The notes: generated from the letters alone by a model not told the origin. A DNA stretch of 64,000 nucleotides from Chloroflexi bacterium TSY (GCA_019217005.1 JAHBNG010000007.1:1-64000), one strand, 5' to 3'; shown: positions 37,731 to 46,654, counted from the stretch's first letter. Made by a program: numbers and translations.

Positions 37731-39848
37731 GTGAGCGTAATAGAGGATGTCAAACAGCGAATTGATATAGTTGAACTTATTTCACGCTATGTGTCGCTGA
37801 CAAAAGCCGGGCGTTCTTATAAAGCAAACTGTCCTTTTCACGATGAACGGACACCAAGCTTTATTGTTTTTCCCGATACTGGAACATGGCGCTGCTTTGG
37901 TCAATGTGGCATTGGGGGTGATGTCTTTAGCTTCCTGATGCAAAAGGAGAATCTTGATTTTCGCGATGCACTTCAGACGTTGGCGACGGAAGCTGGCGTA
38001 CAATTAGAGGATGACGTTGAAAGTCTAGAATCTCGCAAACGTAGGCTACTTTACCAACTGAATCAAGCCGCAGCCGATTACTTTTGCGAAAATCTAGAAA
38101 GCCATCCAGCAGCTCAAAGGGCAAGAGACTATTTAAGTGATAGACAGATCGACGCAGCAACGATCAAGCTGTTTCAGCTTGGATATTCTCTTGACAGTTG
38201 GGATGGCCTACAGAATCATTTGACGCGATTGGGTCATCAATTAGACGACCTGGTTGAAGCAGGTTTGCTCAAACGCAACGAGGAACGTAATAGCACATAT
38301 GATGCTTTTCGTGCTCGTTTAATGATTCCAATCCGTGATCGACAGGGACGCGTTATAGGTTTTGGCGGGCGTGTGTTGGACGATTCGCAGCCCAAATATC
38401 TGAATACGGCAGAAACCGTCCTTTTCCATAAATCACGCGTCATCTATGGTCTGGATCTTGCCCATCGTGCAATTCGGGTGGCAGATCGGGTTGTTATCGT
38501 TGAAGGATATATGGATGTGATCGCAGCACATCAATACGGATTCAACAATGTTGTGGCTTGCATGGGAACATCTCTGACGGCGGAGCAACTGCGTGAGCTG
38601 CAGCGTTATACAAGAAATTATATTCTGGCCCTTGATGCCGATGCTGCGGGACAACAAGCGACGATGCGAGGTCTGAATCAGGCCCGACAAGCGCTCGTGC
38701 GGGTTCAGAAACCGCGTTTAATGGCTAGTGGCCAAGTGCAAATTGAGGAGAGACTCGGAGCCAATCTATCCATTGTTGCAATGCCAGAAGGGCGCGATCC
38801 GGATGATGTGATACGAGATGATCCAACATTGTGGACTCAATTAGTCGACGATGCGCAATTGCTGGTAGACTATTATTTTCAGGTCGTGTCCGAGCAGGTA
38901 GATCTATCAAGCCCACACGGAAAAGCAGCGGCTGTATCAGAATTAGCACCATTGATTGCCGAGTTGGACAATGAAATCGAACAACAACACTATGTCCAGC
39001 AATTGAGTCGTTTGGTTCAGATTGATGAACAAACAATTGCCAATCGTGTTTTGGCGGCGAGCAAAACACAGCAGGTAGTTGGACAGCGTATTGATCGTCG
39101 ACAAAGATCATCCGGAAAGGGAAAACGTCTTGAACAAACAAGTAAATTCTTGAATTCCAACCAGACTCAGGTTGATCATGAATTAAGTCTGCCACCGGCT
39201 GTTCGGGCGGAATCTGATTTGCAAACGACGAATCGTTTTGGATCTGCTCATCAAAGTCAGGCGTTCTCTCGGCCGAGTATTGATCCAGAGAGTTATCTTT
39301 TGGCCCGTTTAATTAGTGAGCCGGATCTACTCATTTGGCTTGCGAGTGCAACGGAAGATTTGGAAATCCCTTCCTTGCATACGGATGATCTTCTGCGTGC
39401 TGAAAACAAGGAAATATTACGGGCACTTAAGCTATTCATTACAACTGATGAACAATGGGATTTGGAGCTCTTTCAAGAAACCGTAACGGAACATTTACAT
39501 GGTTATCTTGTAGGCTTAATGGTTCACGGTGCTCAGCTTCCATCCGGTCATAAAATCACGGACGTACAACAAGACATACTCAAGGTATTGGTACGCTTGC
39601 GAATACAGCATATCCAAACAGAAAATAGACAACTTCAATTTTTGGAAGATGAAGCACAGCACAACAAAGATTTAAGTACAGCCAAGAGCTATGGTATAAC
39701 AAAGAACAAGAATATTCGTAATCTATACCATCTGCAACAAGTTCTTGCCCGTCTAAGTCATGTGCTTTCGGGACCGAGTTCTCCGGGTATGAAGAAAAGC
39801 AGCTTTCATACGACAAGAAAGCTAGTGAATTCTAAGAGGGTGTTTTAA
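37731..39848 (+). CDS. dnaG: DNA primase DnaG
   Basis: A protein of 705 residues from a GTG start. N-terminal zinc-ribbon: Cys34, His37, Cys55 and Cys59 (CPFH...CFGQC; one more residue than the usual CxxC). The catalytic core contains the TOPRIM motifs VVIVEGYMDVIAA (Glu) and LALDADAAG (Asp-x-Asp). The C-terminal 130 residues are a probable helicase-interaction domain. DnaG makes RNA primers at the replication fork. The last residues (SKRVF) and the stop are encoded by the left end of a palindromic element (39832-40210), so the natural 3' end may have been replaced. It is followed by rpoD, the usual macromolecular-synthesis order. Confidence 0.95.
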   Translation: MSVIEDVKQRIDIVELISRYVSLTKAGRSYKANCPFHDERTPSFIVFPDTGTWRCFGQCGIGGDVFSFLMQKENLDFRDALQTLATEAGVQLEDDVESLESRKRRLLYQLNQAAADYFCENLESHPAAQRARDYLSDRQIDAATIKLFQLGYSLDSWDGLQNHLTRLGHQLDDLVEAGLLKRNEERNSTYDAFRARLMIPIRDRQGRVIGFGGRVLDDSQPKYLNTAETVLFHKSRVIYGLDLAHRAIRVADRVVIVEGYMDVIAAHQYGFNNVVACMGTSLTAEQLRELQRYTRNYILALDADAAGQQATMRGLNQARQALVRVQKPRLMASGQVQIEERLGANLSIVAMPEGRDPDDVIRDDPTLWTQLVDDAQLLVDYYFQVVSEQVDLSSPHGKAAAVSELAPLIAELDNEIEQQHYVQQLSRLVQIDEQTIANRVLAASKTQQVVGQRIDRRQRSSGKGKRLEQTSKFLNSNQTQVDHELSLPPAVRAESDLQTTNRFGSAHQSQAFSRPSIDPESYLLARLISEPDLLIWLASATEDLEIPSLHTDDLLRAENKEILRALKLFITTDEQWDLELFQETVTEHLHGYLVGLMVHGAQLPSGHKITDVQQDILKVLVRLRIQHIQTENRQLQFLEDEAQHNKDLSTAKSYGITKNKNIRNLYHLQQVLARLSHVLSGPSSPGMKKSSFHTTRKLVNSKRVF

Positions 39849-40210
39849 AAGTCTCAGTAGATCCAAATTTCAGGTTTTGAGAGAGAATTCTGGCTAAACA
39901 GTTGACATAAATACAAATTTGCCGGTCGATATCTAGTTTTTGCGTTAGATTTGGGCGATTTTCAGATATGAAATAGGTTGTTTTCTGTAACCGAAATCTG
40001 AATAAATGACTCCAAAATCCCTGCAATCTCGACTGAAAATAGCCAAAAACGCCAAATTTGGATCTACTGAGTCTGACGAAAGGGTGAGCAAAGGCCGGTT
40101 GAGTCGCAAAGCGGTATCGAAACCAGCGTTTGCGGGTCGACCCGTTTGGTTTCGATACGCCTTCGGCGACTCAACCGGCACTGGTCTCACCTTTTAAAAC
40201 ACGCTCTTAG
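39832..40210. repeat. Palindromic element containing nested MITE-B copy 3
   Basis: CTAAGAGGGTGTTTTAAAAG (39832-39851) is matched inverted, with one mismatch, at 40191-40210. The inner sequence has further arms: GCCGGTTGAGTCGC with its complement, and GGTATCGAAACC with GGTTTCGATACGCC. MITE-B sits inside the left arm; without it the element is about 159 bp. The left arm overlaps the dnaG stop codon. The arms would fold into a long hairpin and may act as a terminator between dnaG and rpoD. Confidence 0.75.
39855..40069 (-). repeat. MITE-B copy 3, reversed
   Basis: 215 bp in the opposite orientation to copies 1, 2 and 4, with AGTCT duplicated at 39850-39854 and 40070-40074. It is nested in the palindromic element, so it arrived later than that element. 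Confidence 0.92.
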
Positions 40211-40361
40211 CGTTTAAATGAGGCTCGTGTAAAAAATATTTAGATACTATTTCGTTATTTTATGCGTGACTATTAACGTCACAAATTGATTGTTATACCA
40301 GTTGTGGTTATAGAGACCATAAATATGTTCCTAAATTCCAGATCAAAAAAGATACATATTT

Positions 40362-41732
40362 ATGAGCTCTACAGAGCCTAAATGTATAAAGAAGATCCCT
40401 GTAGATGGGCGAAGGAGACCAATGGCCAGGCGAAGCCGGAATGAATCAATTATTTCTCAGAATAATAGTCCAGTTAGACCGATACAACGAGCGGGTCGAA
40501 GTGGAGGCAGTGAATTAGACGAATATATTCAACTGGGCGAAGAAGAGAATACGGATGAAGATGATGTTCTTGATGAGTTGATTGAGGAAATCGAAGAACG
40601 CAGCGAGGAAACGGCTACCCCTCTTCCGCGCATCGAACGCGACGAGGAGATGGAGGCGGAAATCGAAAAGGAACGTGCCGTTCCAGTCGAAAAGCTGCTT
40701 GATGATGTTGCACCGGAGCATTCACAGAGCCTTGATCCTGTCCGCATGTATTTGCGCGATATTGGAATCCATCCATTGCTCACGGCCGAACAAGAGCTAG
40801 ACTTGGCACAGAGAATCGTCGATGGAAAAGTTGCGGAAGAAAAACTTCTTGTAGAAGATGATGAAGAGATCACGGATCTGGATGAACTTGATGAGATCGA
40901 GTTGGCGATCAACCGTGGGATAGAAAGTCATAAACGTCTCGCTCAGAGCAATTTGCGGTTGGTCGTTAGCGTTGCCAAGCGCTATATTGGTCGTGGACTT
41001 AACTTTCTAGACTTGATCCAAGAAGGCAATCTGGGGCTATTACGTGCTGTGGACAAATTTGATCACACGCTCGGATTCAAGTTTAGTACCTATGCAACTT
41101 GGTGGATCCGACAAGCGATCAGTCGCGCAATTGCGGATCAAGCGCGTACAATTCGGATCCCTGTGCATATGGTTGAAACGATTAATCGACAGATTCGTGT
41201 CCAGAGACGATTGCAACAAGAATTGGGCCGTGATCCTACCAACGAAGAAATTGCTGTCGAAATGGAGTTTCTCGATGGAGATGATCTAGAGACCATTCGC
41301 GGTTCGCTGCAAGACAATATGCGATTGGCACCCGAACTTGAGCGAAGGCTAGAGAGAGCGGCTGCTAAGGTCAGCAAAATCCAACGACTCAGCCAAGAGC
41401 CACTAAGTTTGCAAGCACCTGTTGGGAATGAAGACAATAGCTACCTAGCGGACTTTATCCCAGATCGCAATGACCCTGGTCCAGCAGACACAGCGAGTCG
41501 TCACTTGCTAAAGGAACAGATGGTTGAGATTTTAGATCAGCTCAGTGAGCGTGAACGAAAGGTGTTGGTCATGCGTTTTGGGCTGGAAGATGGTATCAAT
41601 CGCACGTTAGAAGACGTTGGGCGCGAATTTAATGTCACTCGTGAACGCGTACGCCAAATCGAAGCCAAAGCCCTCCGTAAATTACGGCATCCGCTCCGAA
41701 GCCGTAAGCTGAGAGATTATTTGGGCTCATAA
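40362..41732 (+). CDS. rpoD: Primary sigma factor RpoD/SigA
   Basis: A protein of 456 residues. An acidic N-terminus (region 1.1-like, residues 45-110) is followed by region 1.2 ([25 protein letters not shown]), region 2 ([35 protein letters not shown] and the -10-reading [17 protein letters not shown]), region 3 and region 4.2 ([30 protein letters not shown]). These are the hallmarks of the housekeeping sigma factor. ATG 40362 is the first start; ATG 40422 (MARRSRNES) is an alternative that loses no domain. The next feature downstream is the tRNA-Asn promoter. Confidence 0.96.
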   Translation: MSSTEPKCIKKIPVDGRRRPMARRSRNESIISQNNSPVRPIQRAGRSGGSELDEYIQLGEEENTDEDDVLDELIEEIEERSEETATPLPRIERDEEMEAEIEKERAVPVEKLLDDVAPEHSQSLDPVRMYLRDIGIHPLLTAEQELDLAQRIVDGKVAEEKLLVEDDEEITDLDELDEIELAINRGIESHKRLAQSNLRLVVSVAKRYIGRGLNFLDLIQEGNLGLLRAVDKFDHTLGFKFSTYATWWIRQAISRAIADQARTIRIPVHMVETINRQIRVQRRLQQELGRDPTNEEIAVEMEFLDGDDLETIRGSLQDNMRLAPELERRLERAAAKVSKIQRLSQEPLSLQAPVGNEDNSYLADFIPDRNDPGPADTASRHLLKEQMVEILDQLSERERKVLVMRFGLEDGINRTLEDVGREFNVTRERVRQIEAKALRKLRHPLRSRKLRDYLGS

Positions 41733-41818
41733 GACGTTTGCACAATTCTGTCCCATGAGCAAAGATGTAAGTCCTCACGAAGGTATCGCTTGGAATTGTT
41801 GTTTTGAGATTGGTTGAT

Positions 41819-41847
41819 TTGACATAGACAGTAATTCTAGTTATAAT
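41819..41847 (+). promoter_or_regulatory. Consensus sigma-70 promoter of tRNA-Asn
   Basis: TTGACA (41819-41824) and TATAAT (41842-41847) with exactly 17 bp between them, a perfect consensus. Transcription would start near 41854. Before MITE-A arrived the tRNA began about 14 bp further on; now 163 bp more (155-bp MITE plus 8-bp duplication) lie between. Confidence 0.85.
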
Positions 41848-41857
41848 TTCTAATAGC

Positions 41858-42012
41858 GGGGTGGTTCAAAATTAGGTTTACACTTTTGATATATAGACAA
41901 AAATCTATATGAGACCGTTTTCTCTCTGAGAACCGGCGAAATCAGAGAATATAAACGTTCTTTCTGTTTCTAAAAGTGTAAACCTATCTATCCAGCTAAA
42001 ATGAACCACCCC
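41858..42012 (+). repeat. MITE-A copy 3, in the tRNA-Asn leader
   Basis: Identical to copies 1 and 2 by eye, flanked by CTAATAGC on both sides (41850-41857 and 42013-42020). It is inserted about four bases after the predicted transcription start and 18 bp before the tRNA. Confidence 0.95.
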
Positions 42013-42030
42013 CTAATAGCTACAAATTAA

Positions 42031-42106
42031 TCCTCGGTAGCTCAATCGGCAGAGCACGCGGCTGTTAACCGCGCGGTTGCTAGTTCGAGTCTAGCCCGGG
42101 GAGCCA
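42031..42106 (+). tRNA. tRNA-Asn (anticodon GTT)
   Basis: 76 nt with encoded CCA. Acceptor TCCTCGG pairs with CCGGGGA (one G-T pair), D arm GCTC...GAGC, anticodon stem CGCGG/CCGCG with loop CTGTTAA (anticodon GTT), T arm GCTAG-TTCGAGT-CTAGC, then GCCA. Its 3' part, from the anticodon stem on, is the attachment site of the integrative element. The gene is intact because the element brings an identical 3' end. Confidence 0.96.
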
Positions 42107-42118
42107 ATAGAGTAGAAA
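42057..42118 (+). other. attL: 62-bp direct repeat within the tRNA-Asn 3' half
   Basis: It starts CGCGGCTGTTAACC, spans the anticodon loop to the CCA and 12 bp beyond, and ends GTAGAAA. It is identical to attR; the flanks diverge at once on both sides. The symmetric anticodon-stem region GCGGCTGTTAACCGC is a typical tyrosine-integrase core. Confidence 0.93.
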
Positions 42119-42167
42119 GCCCTTTCTGTGACCACTGTATATGGTGGTTTAGAAAGGGCTTTTTCTT
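42116..42167 (+). terminator. Element-borne tRNA terminator
   Basis: AAAGCCCTTTCT (42116-42127) pairs with AGAAAGGGCTTT (42151-42162), with an inner ACCAC/GGTGG stem, then TTTTCTTTT. It lies just after the tRNA, inside the element, and its stem sequence differs from the one behind attR. The integrated element thus restores termination of tRNA transcription and insulates int. Confidence 0.85.
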
Positions 42168-43091
42168 TTGGCGACCAAGCATGACGCACAGCGCGGTGAA
42201 TTTCTACTAGACCACCAGATTGATGAATTCTTCATTGATCGGAAATCCCGCAACCTCACACACTCCACCCTTCGTTGGTACGAAGAGAGCCTGTCTACAT
42301 GGCGTGACTTCCTTATCACATCAAACGTCGATTCAACAGAAGGTGTTACGCCAAATCACCTACGGCGCTTTATTTTACAACTCCACAGAAGACGAAACGA
42401 AGGCGGCGTTGTTCACGTCTTTGGTGCTATTCGCGCGTTCCTCAAATGGTACGAAAATGAATTTGCTTCAGAAGATTGGAAAAATCCTCTCTATAAAGTT
42501 AAAGCTCCAAAGCGCACAGAAATAATTCAAGAACCTATCGACCTGCCCGATTTTCAGGCATTGCTTGGAACCTGTGACGTTGGCACGTTCACAGGTGATA
42601 GAGATCGGGCGATGCTGTTGTTTCTGCTTGATACGGGAGTTCGAAAGAAAGAGTTTGTCGATCTGCTTATCAGAGATGTGAATCTCCGTACGGGTGATGT
42701 GCTGATTCGTCAAGGGAAGGGAGGCAAAAGCCGAGTGGTTTTTGCTGGAGCCAGGACACGGCGCGCTCTTCGCAACTACTTAGCACATCGGGACAACCCA
42801 TCAAAAGAGGAATCTCTCTGGATTACTCGTCAGGGTGAGGGAATAACCTATCATGGTTTTCGCCAAGCAATCCGTAGACGCGCAATCAAGGCAAATATCA
42901 AGGAACCTGGCATACACGAGTTTCGACGCGCTTTTGCCGTGAACTACTTACGCAACGGCGGAGACATACACACATTACAGCGGATGCTTGGCCATGCTGA
43001 CTTACGTGTCATCCATCGATACTTGGCACTCGTTCAAGACGACCTGCGCACGTCACATCAAAAGCATGGGCCAGTGGATAATCTATTCTAG
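42168..43091 (+). CDS. int: Tyrosine recombinase/integrase at the left end
   Basis: A protein of 307 residues, starting with TTG just after the terminator T-run (no ATG fits). N-terminal SAM-like core-binding domain (about 10-100: IDEFFIDRKSRNLTHSTLRWYEESL). Catalytic domain: Arg in DTGVRKKEFVDLL, Lys in QGKGGKSRVV, HEFRRAF (His-x-x-Arg), LGHADLRVIHRYL (His and the nucleophilic Tyr about 284). It recombines attL and attR for excision and attP with tRNA-Asn for integration. No excisionase is recognised, though small unknown genes near both ends could serve. Its position, 50 bp from the att site, is the strongest reason to assign it the site-specific role. Confidence 0.94.
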   Translation: MATKHDAQRGEFLLDHQIDEFFIDRKSRNLTHSTLRWYEESLSTWRDFLITSNVDSTEGVTPNHLRRFILQLHRRRNEGGVVHVFGAIRAFLKWYENEFASEDWKNPLYKVKAPKRTEIIQEPIDLPDFQALLGTCDVGTFTGDRDRAMLLFLLDTGVRKKEFVDLLIRDVNLRTGDVLIRQGKGGKSRVVFAGARTRRALRNYLAHRDNPSKEESLWITRQGEGITYHGFRQAIRRRAIKANIKEPGIHEFRRAFAVNYLRNGGDIHTLQRMLGHADLRVIHRYLALVQDDLRTSHQKHGPVDNLF

Positions 43092-43236
43092 TTAGTTGCG
43101 CCCCTGGAAGGTGACCTCAACACCAACCAGAGGTTGACCCTTAACCGTAACCTGGGTACGGTCAGGGCTATACCACATTTTACCCCAAAGTGGTCTAGTT
43201 CTGACAGTTACCTCTAGTCAGAAAGGACCAAATTCT

Positions 43237-43422
43237 ATGATCAAACAACAGAATAAAACGACAGACAGACTTTCTAACGGGCGTTTTGCCCCTGGAAACA
43301 CAATATCAGCCAAAGGCGGACTCGTGCGCACTCAGACGCTCTCGGCGCGTCGTAGATGCCCGATACAAGCAACGATATTGATTTCGGTTGGAGGTAGGCA
43401 GTGTACAGAGTCAATAAGCTAG
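43237..43422 (+). CDS. Small hypothetical protein with GRFAPGN motif
   Basis: 61 residues; AGAAAGGA upstream of the ATG. The N-terminal part (DRLSNGRFAPGNTISAKGG) resembles the start of small proteins seen in phages and integrated elements. The C-terminal half may be out of the natural frame, because the next gene starts within it (43401). An inverted repeat TTCTGAC...GTCAGAA (43199-43223) directly upstream could be an operator. Confidence 0.5.
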   Translation: MIKQQNKTTDRLSNGRFAPGNTISAKGGLVRTQTLSARRRCPIQATILISVGGRQCTESIS

Positions 43423-43706
43423 CCGTGGTTATCAAACGATTCGACGCTTTTCAAACGCTGCACGGATATGGCGAAATTCGTGTCAGGGGCTACTTGAGGG
43501 GGCCGACTGGAAAAGTTCATTTTTTTCAATCACAGGTTCCGGTTCACGATCTGACGACTACGCTCGTTGCATTGAAGGTAGATGATTCGATACAGAAGAT
43601 GATACCGGAGACTGTGACGTTTTTGTTTGTTCCGATTGGACAGCCAAGTATACAAACATACGTTCTCCATTACGAAGAAAGGTCTAAAAGAGGGGATGGA
43701 ACGTGA
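43401..43706 (+). CDS. Hypothetical protein upstream of the FtsK-like gene
   Basis: 101 residues from a GTG with a strong GGAGGT six bases upstream. The sequence (LRGPTGKVHFFQSQVPVHDLTTTLVALKVDDSIQKMIPETVTFLFVPIG) looks like an all-beta cytosolic protein. No family is recognised. Its TGA overlaps the ATG of the FtsK-like gene (TGATG), so it is translationally coupled to it and may be an accessory of transfer. Confidence 0.6.
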   Translation: MYRVNKLAVVIKRFDAFQTLHGYGEIRVRGYLRGPTGKVHFFQSQVPVHDLTTTLVALKVDDSIQKMIPETVTFLFVPIGQPSIQTYVLHYEERSKRGDGT

Positions 43707-44959
43707 TGAAATTCGATTTAGTTTTCGCCATTGTGATCGGCGTCAGCATCTTTGCATTGGGTGGCAATGTAATCGCCCAAGTCATCGATGCCGCTGTGTT
43801 CCTAGTGCTGCTTTGCTTCGGTGGCGTTGCGTTGGCCATGTTGGGCACTGGTGCATTCTACGGGGTGCAATGGTGGTTGAACTGGCAAATAGAGAGACAG
43901 GAACGGTTAGCCGAAATAGCAAAGACACAAGCTGAAGTAAGTCAAGTACAAGCCGAGACGCAGCTCGTTAGGGCCGAAAATGGCCTGTTTCCCGTCTCTA
44001 TTGAGGCGATTCGAAATCCACAATGGGCCATGATGGCGTTACAGAGTGCGGCCATCTTTCACGATTCGCAACGCACTCATCCGAATGTGCCAAACACATT
44101 CACCTACAGGCCACAGATGAGCCATGCGAACAACATATCTGCAATTTCAGACATTGAGCAGTCAGAGACACAGCCGTTTGAAGAGTGGGTCACACCACCA
44201 TTTCAAGTTCTCTACCAACAGAACGCCTTCCCAACGAATGGAGAAATCCTACTTGGCTTCTCTGATTATGGTGACCGGCTGTTGACTAAACTCAGCAAGT
44301 TTGCAGCCGTCATCATCGCTGGGGCAAGTGGAAAAGGGAAATCGTCTCTATTCCGGTATTGCTTGCTTCAACACATGATGTATGCACAGGAAGGGCTCGA
44401 CCTTCTCATGTGCGACCCACACGCCCATGCAGGAGACGATTCATTAGCTCACAGCTTGGCACCACTGAGACATATGTTTTTGGGTGACGTGGCCAGTGAT
44501 GAGCGGGATATCCTCAGCGCTGCCCAATATTGCGTAGAGGTCGGTCAGAGGCGCGTAGACGGAGATGGAGGTCGGAAGCCCCTCATGCTGGTCATAGACG
44601 AGATTTCTTTGCTGCTGGATGGCTCAGACATTGCTGATGAGTTGGGCCATTGTCTAAAGCGAATTGGTCGAGAGTTCCGCAAGGTTTCCGTGATGGCCGT
44701 TGTGATTGGTCAGCAATTTGGTAGCAATGTGATGGATACGGGCGTCAGAAACAGCTTTACGCGCGTGCTGGCTTGTCCCAACATCCGTGACAACGTCGGC
44801 CACATGCTACCAAGTAGCGCAGCCAAGCAAGTAGAGGAAATCCGAGTAGGGCAGTTCGTTGACTATGAGATCGGAGCGGGTACACAAGTAGTGAATTTTC
44901 CAGATACGACCCGCCAAGATGTAGAGATTGTAGCTGCTTCCAAGCTGCTTCCACGATGA
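43706..44959 (+). CDS. FtsK/TraB-like DNA-translocating ATPase
   Basis: About 417 residues. Two hydrophobic helices at the N-terminus (residues 4-55: LVFAIVIGVSIFALGGNVIAQ, then VFLVLLCFGGVALAMLG) anchor it in the membrane, followed by a coiled-coil-like Glu/Gln-rich linker (RLAEIAKTQAEVSQVQAETQL). The RecA-type motor has Walker A GASGKGKSS (about 206-214) and Walker B LMLVIDEIS (about 293), plus VIGQQFGS near the sensor region. FtsK/SpoIIIE-type pumps move double-stranded DNA; in AICEs one such protein (TraB) is enough for transfer. The frame ends (44959) before the DNA-reading winged helix, which is encoded in the +1 frame directly behind it. Confidence 0.82.
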   Translation: MKFDLVFAIVIGVSIFALGGNVIAQVIDAAVFLVLLCFGGVALAMLGTGAFYGVQWWLNWQIERQERLAEIAKTQAEVSQVQAETQLVRAENGLFPVSIEAIRNPQWAMMALQSAAIFHDSQRTHPNVPNTFTYRPQMSHANNISAISDIEQSETQPFEEWVTPPFQVLYQQNAFPTNGEILLGFSDYGDRLLTKLSKFAAVIIAGASGKGKSSLFRYCLLQHMMYAQEGLDLLMCDPHAHAGDDSLAHSLAPLRHMFLGDVASDERDILSAAQYCVEVGQRRVDGDGGRKPLMLVIDEISLLLDGSDIADELGHCLKRIGREFRKVSVMAVVIGQQFGSNVMDTGVRNSFTRVLACPNIRDNVGHMLPSSAAKQVEEIRVGQFVDYEIGAGTQVVNFPDTTRQDVEIVAASKLLPR

Positions 44960-45179
44960 TGAAAATGAGTGCTCAGAGGCAGACCGGAAGCACCCTGGAA
45001 GTAGACCGGAAGCACTCCGGAAGCAGCGAATTGAGACGGCAATTAAGGACGGCCTATCAGACCGCAAAATAGCAGAAAGGGTCTTTGGCGTGTCTGGTGG
45101 ACGCAATTATCAGCCTGTTGTGAATCAGAATTATCAGCCTGTTGTGAATCAGATTCAAAAAGTGAGGAGTGAACTATGA
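44934..45179 (+). pseudogene. Winged-helix (FtsK-gamma-like) coding segment in a shifted frame
   Basis: This frame is open from 44934 to a TGA at 45177-45179 and reads AIKDGLSDRKIAERVFGVSGG, a helix-turn-helix of the type closing FtsK-like translocases. It has no start codon of its own and overlaps the end of the ATPase frame by about 24 nt, so a +1 shift would fuse the two. A 24-bp unit (45105-45128) is repeated exactly at 45129-45152, adding eight codons (NYQPVVNQ) without breaking the frame. Its stop overlaps the next gene's start (ATGA, 45176-45179). Both facts argue that the segment is, or recently was, translated. Programmed frameshift, an inactivating indel or an unusual start are all possible. 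Confidence 0.6.
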
Positions 45180-45580
45180 AGGAATACAAGTCAGATGTAT
45201 ACGTGACCCAAGAAGCAGCAAAAATTCCACCACCACCATTGTGGCAACGCGCGTTGACCGTGTTGGCTGTGGCTGTCGTCATCATCTCGATATTAGGCTG
45301 GTGCAGCCGACGCATAAGCACAGTGGAACCAGAGCCAGGACCAAATAGTGTTGAGGCAATTACAGAGGATGCAACGGATATACTTAGAGACACCCACAAG
45401 ACGTTGACGCTAGAGCCAAATAGCTACAGTGAACGTGTGTATCGTGTTAAGGGCCGTAGAGCGGTTCCTATATGTTCCGATGGCCAAACATCCCACACGG
45501 AGCCTCTAGAGGGTGCACAAGCAGTTTGGTTAAATAACTGTCCAGCTGGACCATTGACAAGACCAGGGCGTGAAGAATGA
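45176..45580 (+). CDS. Small single-span membrane protein
   Basis: 134 residues with one hydrophobic helix (about 24-42: ALTVLAVAVVIISILGW) after a short charged start, then an extracytoplasmic-type, Pro/Glu/Thr-containing domain ending with two cysteines. No family is recognised. The ATG overlaps the upstream stop by four bases and is preceded by GAGGAG. Its coupling to the FtsK-like unit suggests a role in transfer or surface attachment. Confidence 0.6.
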   Translation: MKEYKSDVYVTQEAAKIPPPPLWQRALTVLAVAVVIISILGWCSRRISTVEPEPGPNSVEAITEDATDILRDTHKTLTLEPNSYSERVYRVKGRRAVPICSDGQTSHTEPLEGAQAVWLNNCPAGPLTRPGREE

Positions 45581-45735
45581 GCGCACTGGATTATGAAGAC
45601 GGAAATCACTCAGAACAGTGACTGATAAGCTTTTATTATGAGTACGTAAATCACCTCTTTTTCGCTAAGGTCTGTCACTCTGTAGCCGGTCGAATTTCCC
45701 TCGATTCGACCGGCGCCAGTCTAAAGGAATTCCAC

Positions 45736-46614
45736 ATGTTAAAACGTAACGTTACGATTTCAACAGCACTCGAATCGTTCGTTGTGTTGCTAGGAATCAC
45801 GTCGTCTGTCAATACTTTTGCATACATCATGCATATTGAGCATAGCATACCAACAGCGGTTACCACATCGGTTGTGCTTGGACTAGCGTTGATCATCTCA
45901 GCACTCGCAGCAAGCCGCATCGACCGCAGGGGGTACCCTGGATGGTTCTTATTGGCCATCGTCATCACAGGCGCTTTTGCTGTCGTCTCTGGCGGACTGC
46001 AAACGGCTTTGCATTATTATCACTCTACAAACTGGCTGTATAGCGTGGGCCTTGGCTTTGTCTTGCCCGTTGTTGGTGAGATCGGCGGTCCACTTGTCGC
46101 CAGTGCAATGAAGCGCATTGAGCGGGAACGGGCATTGAGGGAAGTCTCTGCGCAGATTGAAGCAACCATAGCCGACAACTTGAGCCATGCACTTGCAGCG
46201 TTCGATCCGGCACGCATCGAAAAGCATATCGATAAGACAATCAATAGTTTGGCCATAGCAGCCGTAACGGATGTATCGAACAGGGTACGCAGATACTATG
46301 TAGAAGAAGCACACACTGTTAAAACATTCGATACAGAGCCTACAGAGCAGCCACGAAAGGGCGCAGAGGCATCCGAAGCCGCCAAATCGAACGACATTTC
46401 GAACATGAAGCCACAGGCTGACGCTGTACGTTCGAATGGAAAACAAGCTGCTCTCGAACGAACCATTGAATTTTTCCGAACACATCCGAACGGCTCGTTA
46501 GCTGATGCAGAACAATTTGTCGGAAGAAAGAAAAGTACAATTTCGGGATATTTGAACGAGCTGGAGCAACAAGGCCGCGCAAATGTGAATGGTAGTGTTC
46601 AAATATTGGTATGA
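45736..46614 (+). CDS. DUF2637/Spd-like membrane protein with C-terminal HTH
   Basis: 292 residues. Residues 5-120 hold about four hydrophobic helices (ALESFVVLLGITSSVNTFAYIM; TTSVVLGLALIISALAA; LLAIVITGAFAVVSGG; YSVGLGFVLPVVGEIGGPL). The arrangement is like DUF2637/Spd spread proteins that accompany TraB in actinomycete plasmids and AICEs; this is inference from layout. A linker follows, then a helix-turn-helix (GSLADAEQFVGRKKSTISGYLNELEQQG) at the C-terminus that could bind DNA. AAGGAA lies seven bases before the ATG, and a clear terminator follows at 46655. Confidence 0.6.
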   Translation: MLKRNVTISTALESFVVLLGITSSVNTFAYIMHIEHSIPTAVTTSVVLGLALIISALAASRIDRRGYPGWFLLAIVITGAFAVVSGGLQTALHYYHSTNWLYSVGLGFVLPVVGEIGGPLVASAMKRIERERALREVSAQIEATIADNLSHALAAFDPARIEKHIDKTINSLAIAAVTDVSNRVRRYYVEEAHTVKTFDTEPTEQPRKGAEASEAAKSNDISNMKPQADAVRSNGKQAALERTIEFFRTHPNGSLADAEQFVGRKKSTISGYLNELEQQGRANVNGSVQILV

Positions 46615-46654
46615 ACGAGAACTTACGGAATAGGCTATATCCTCAGTGGTTTTT

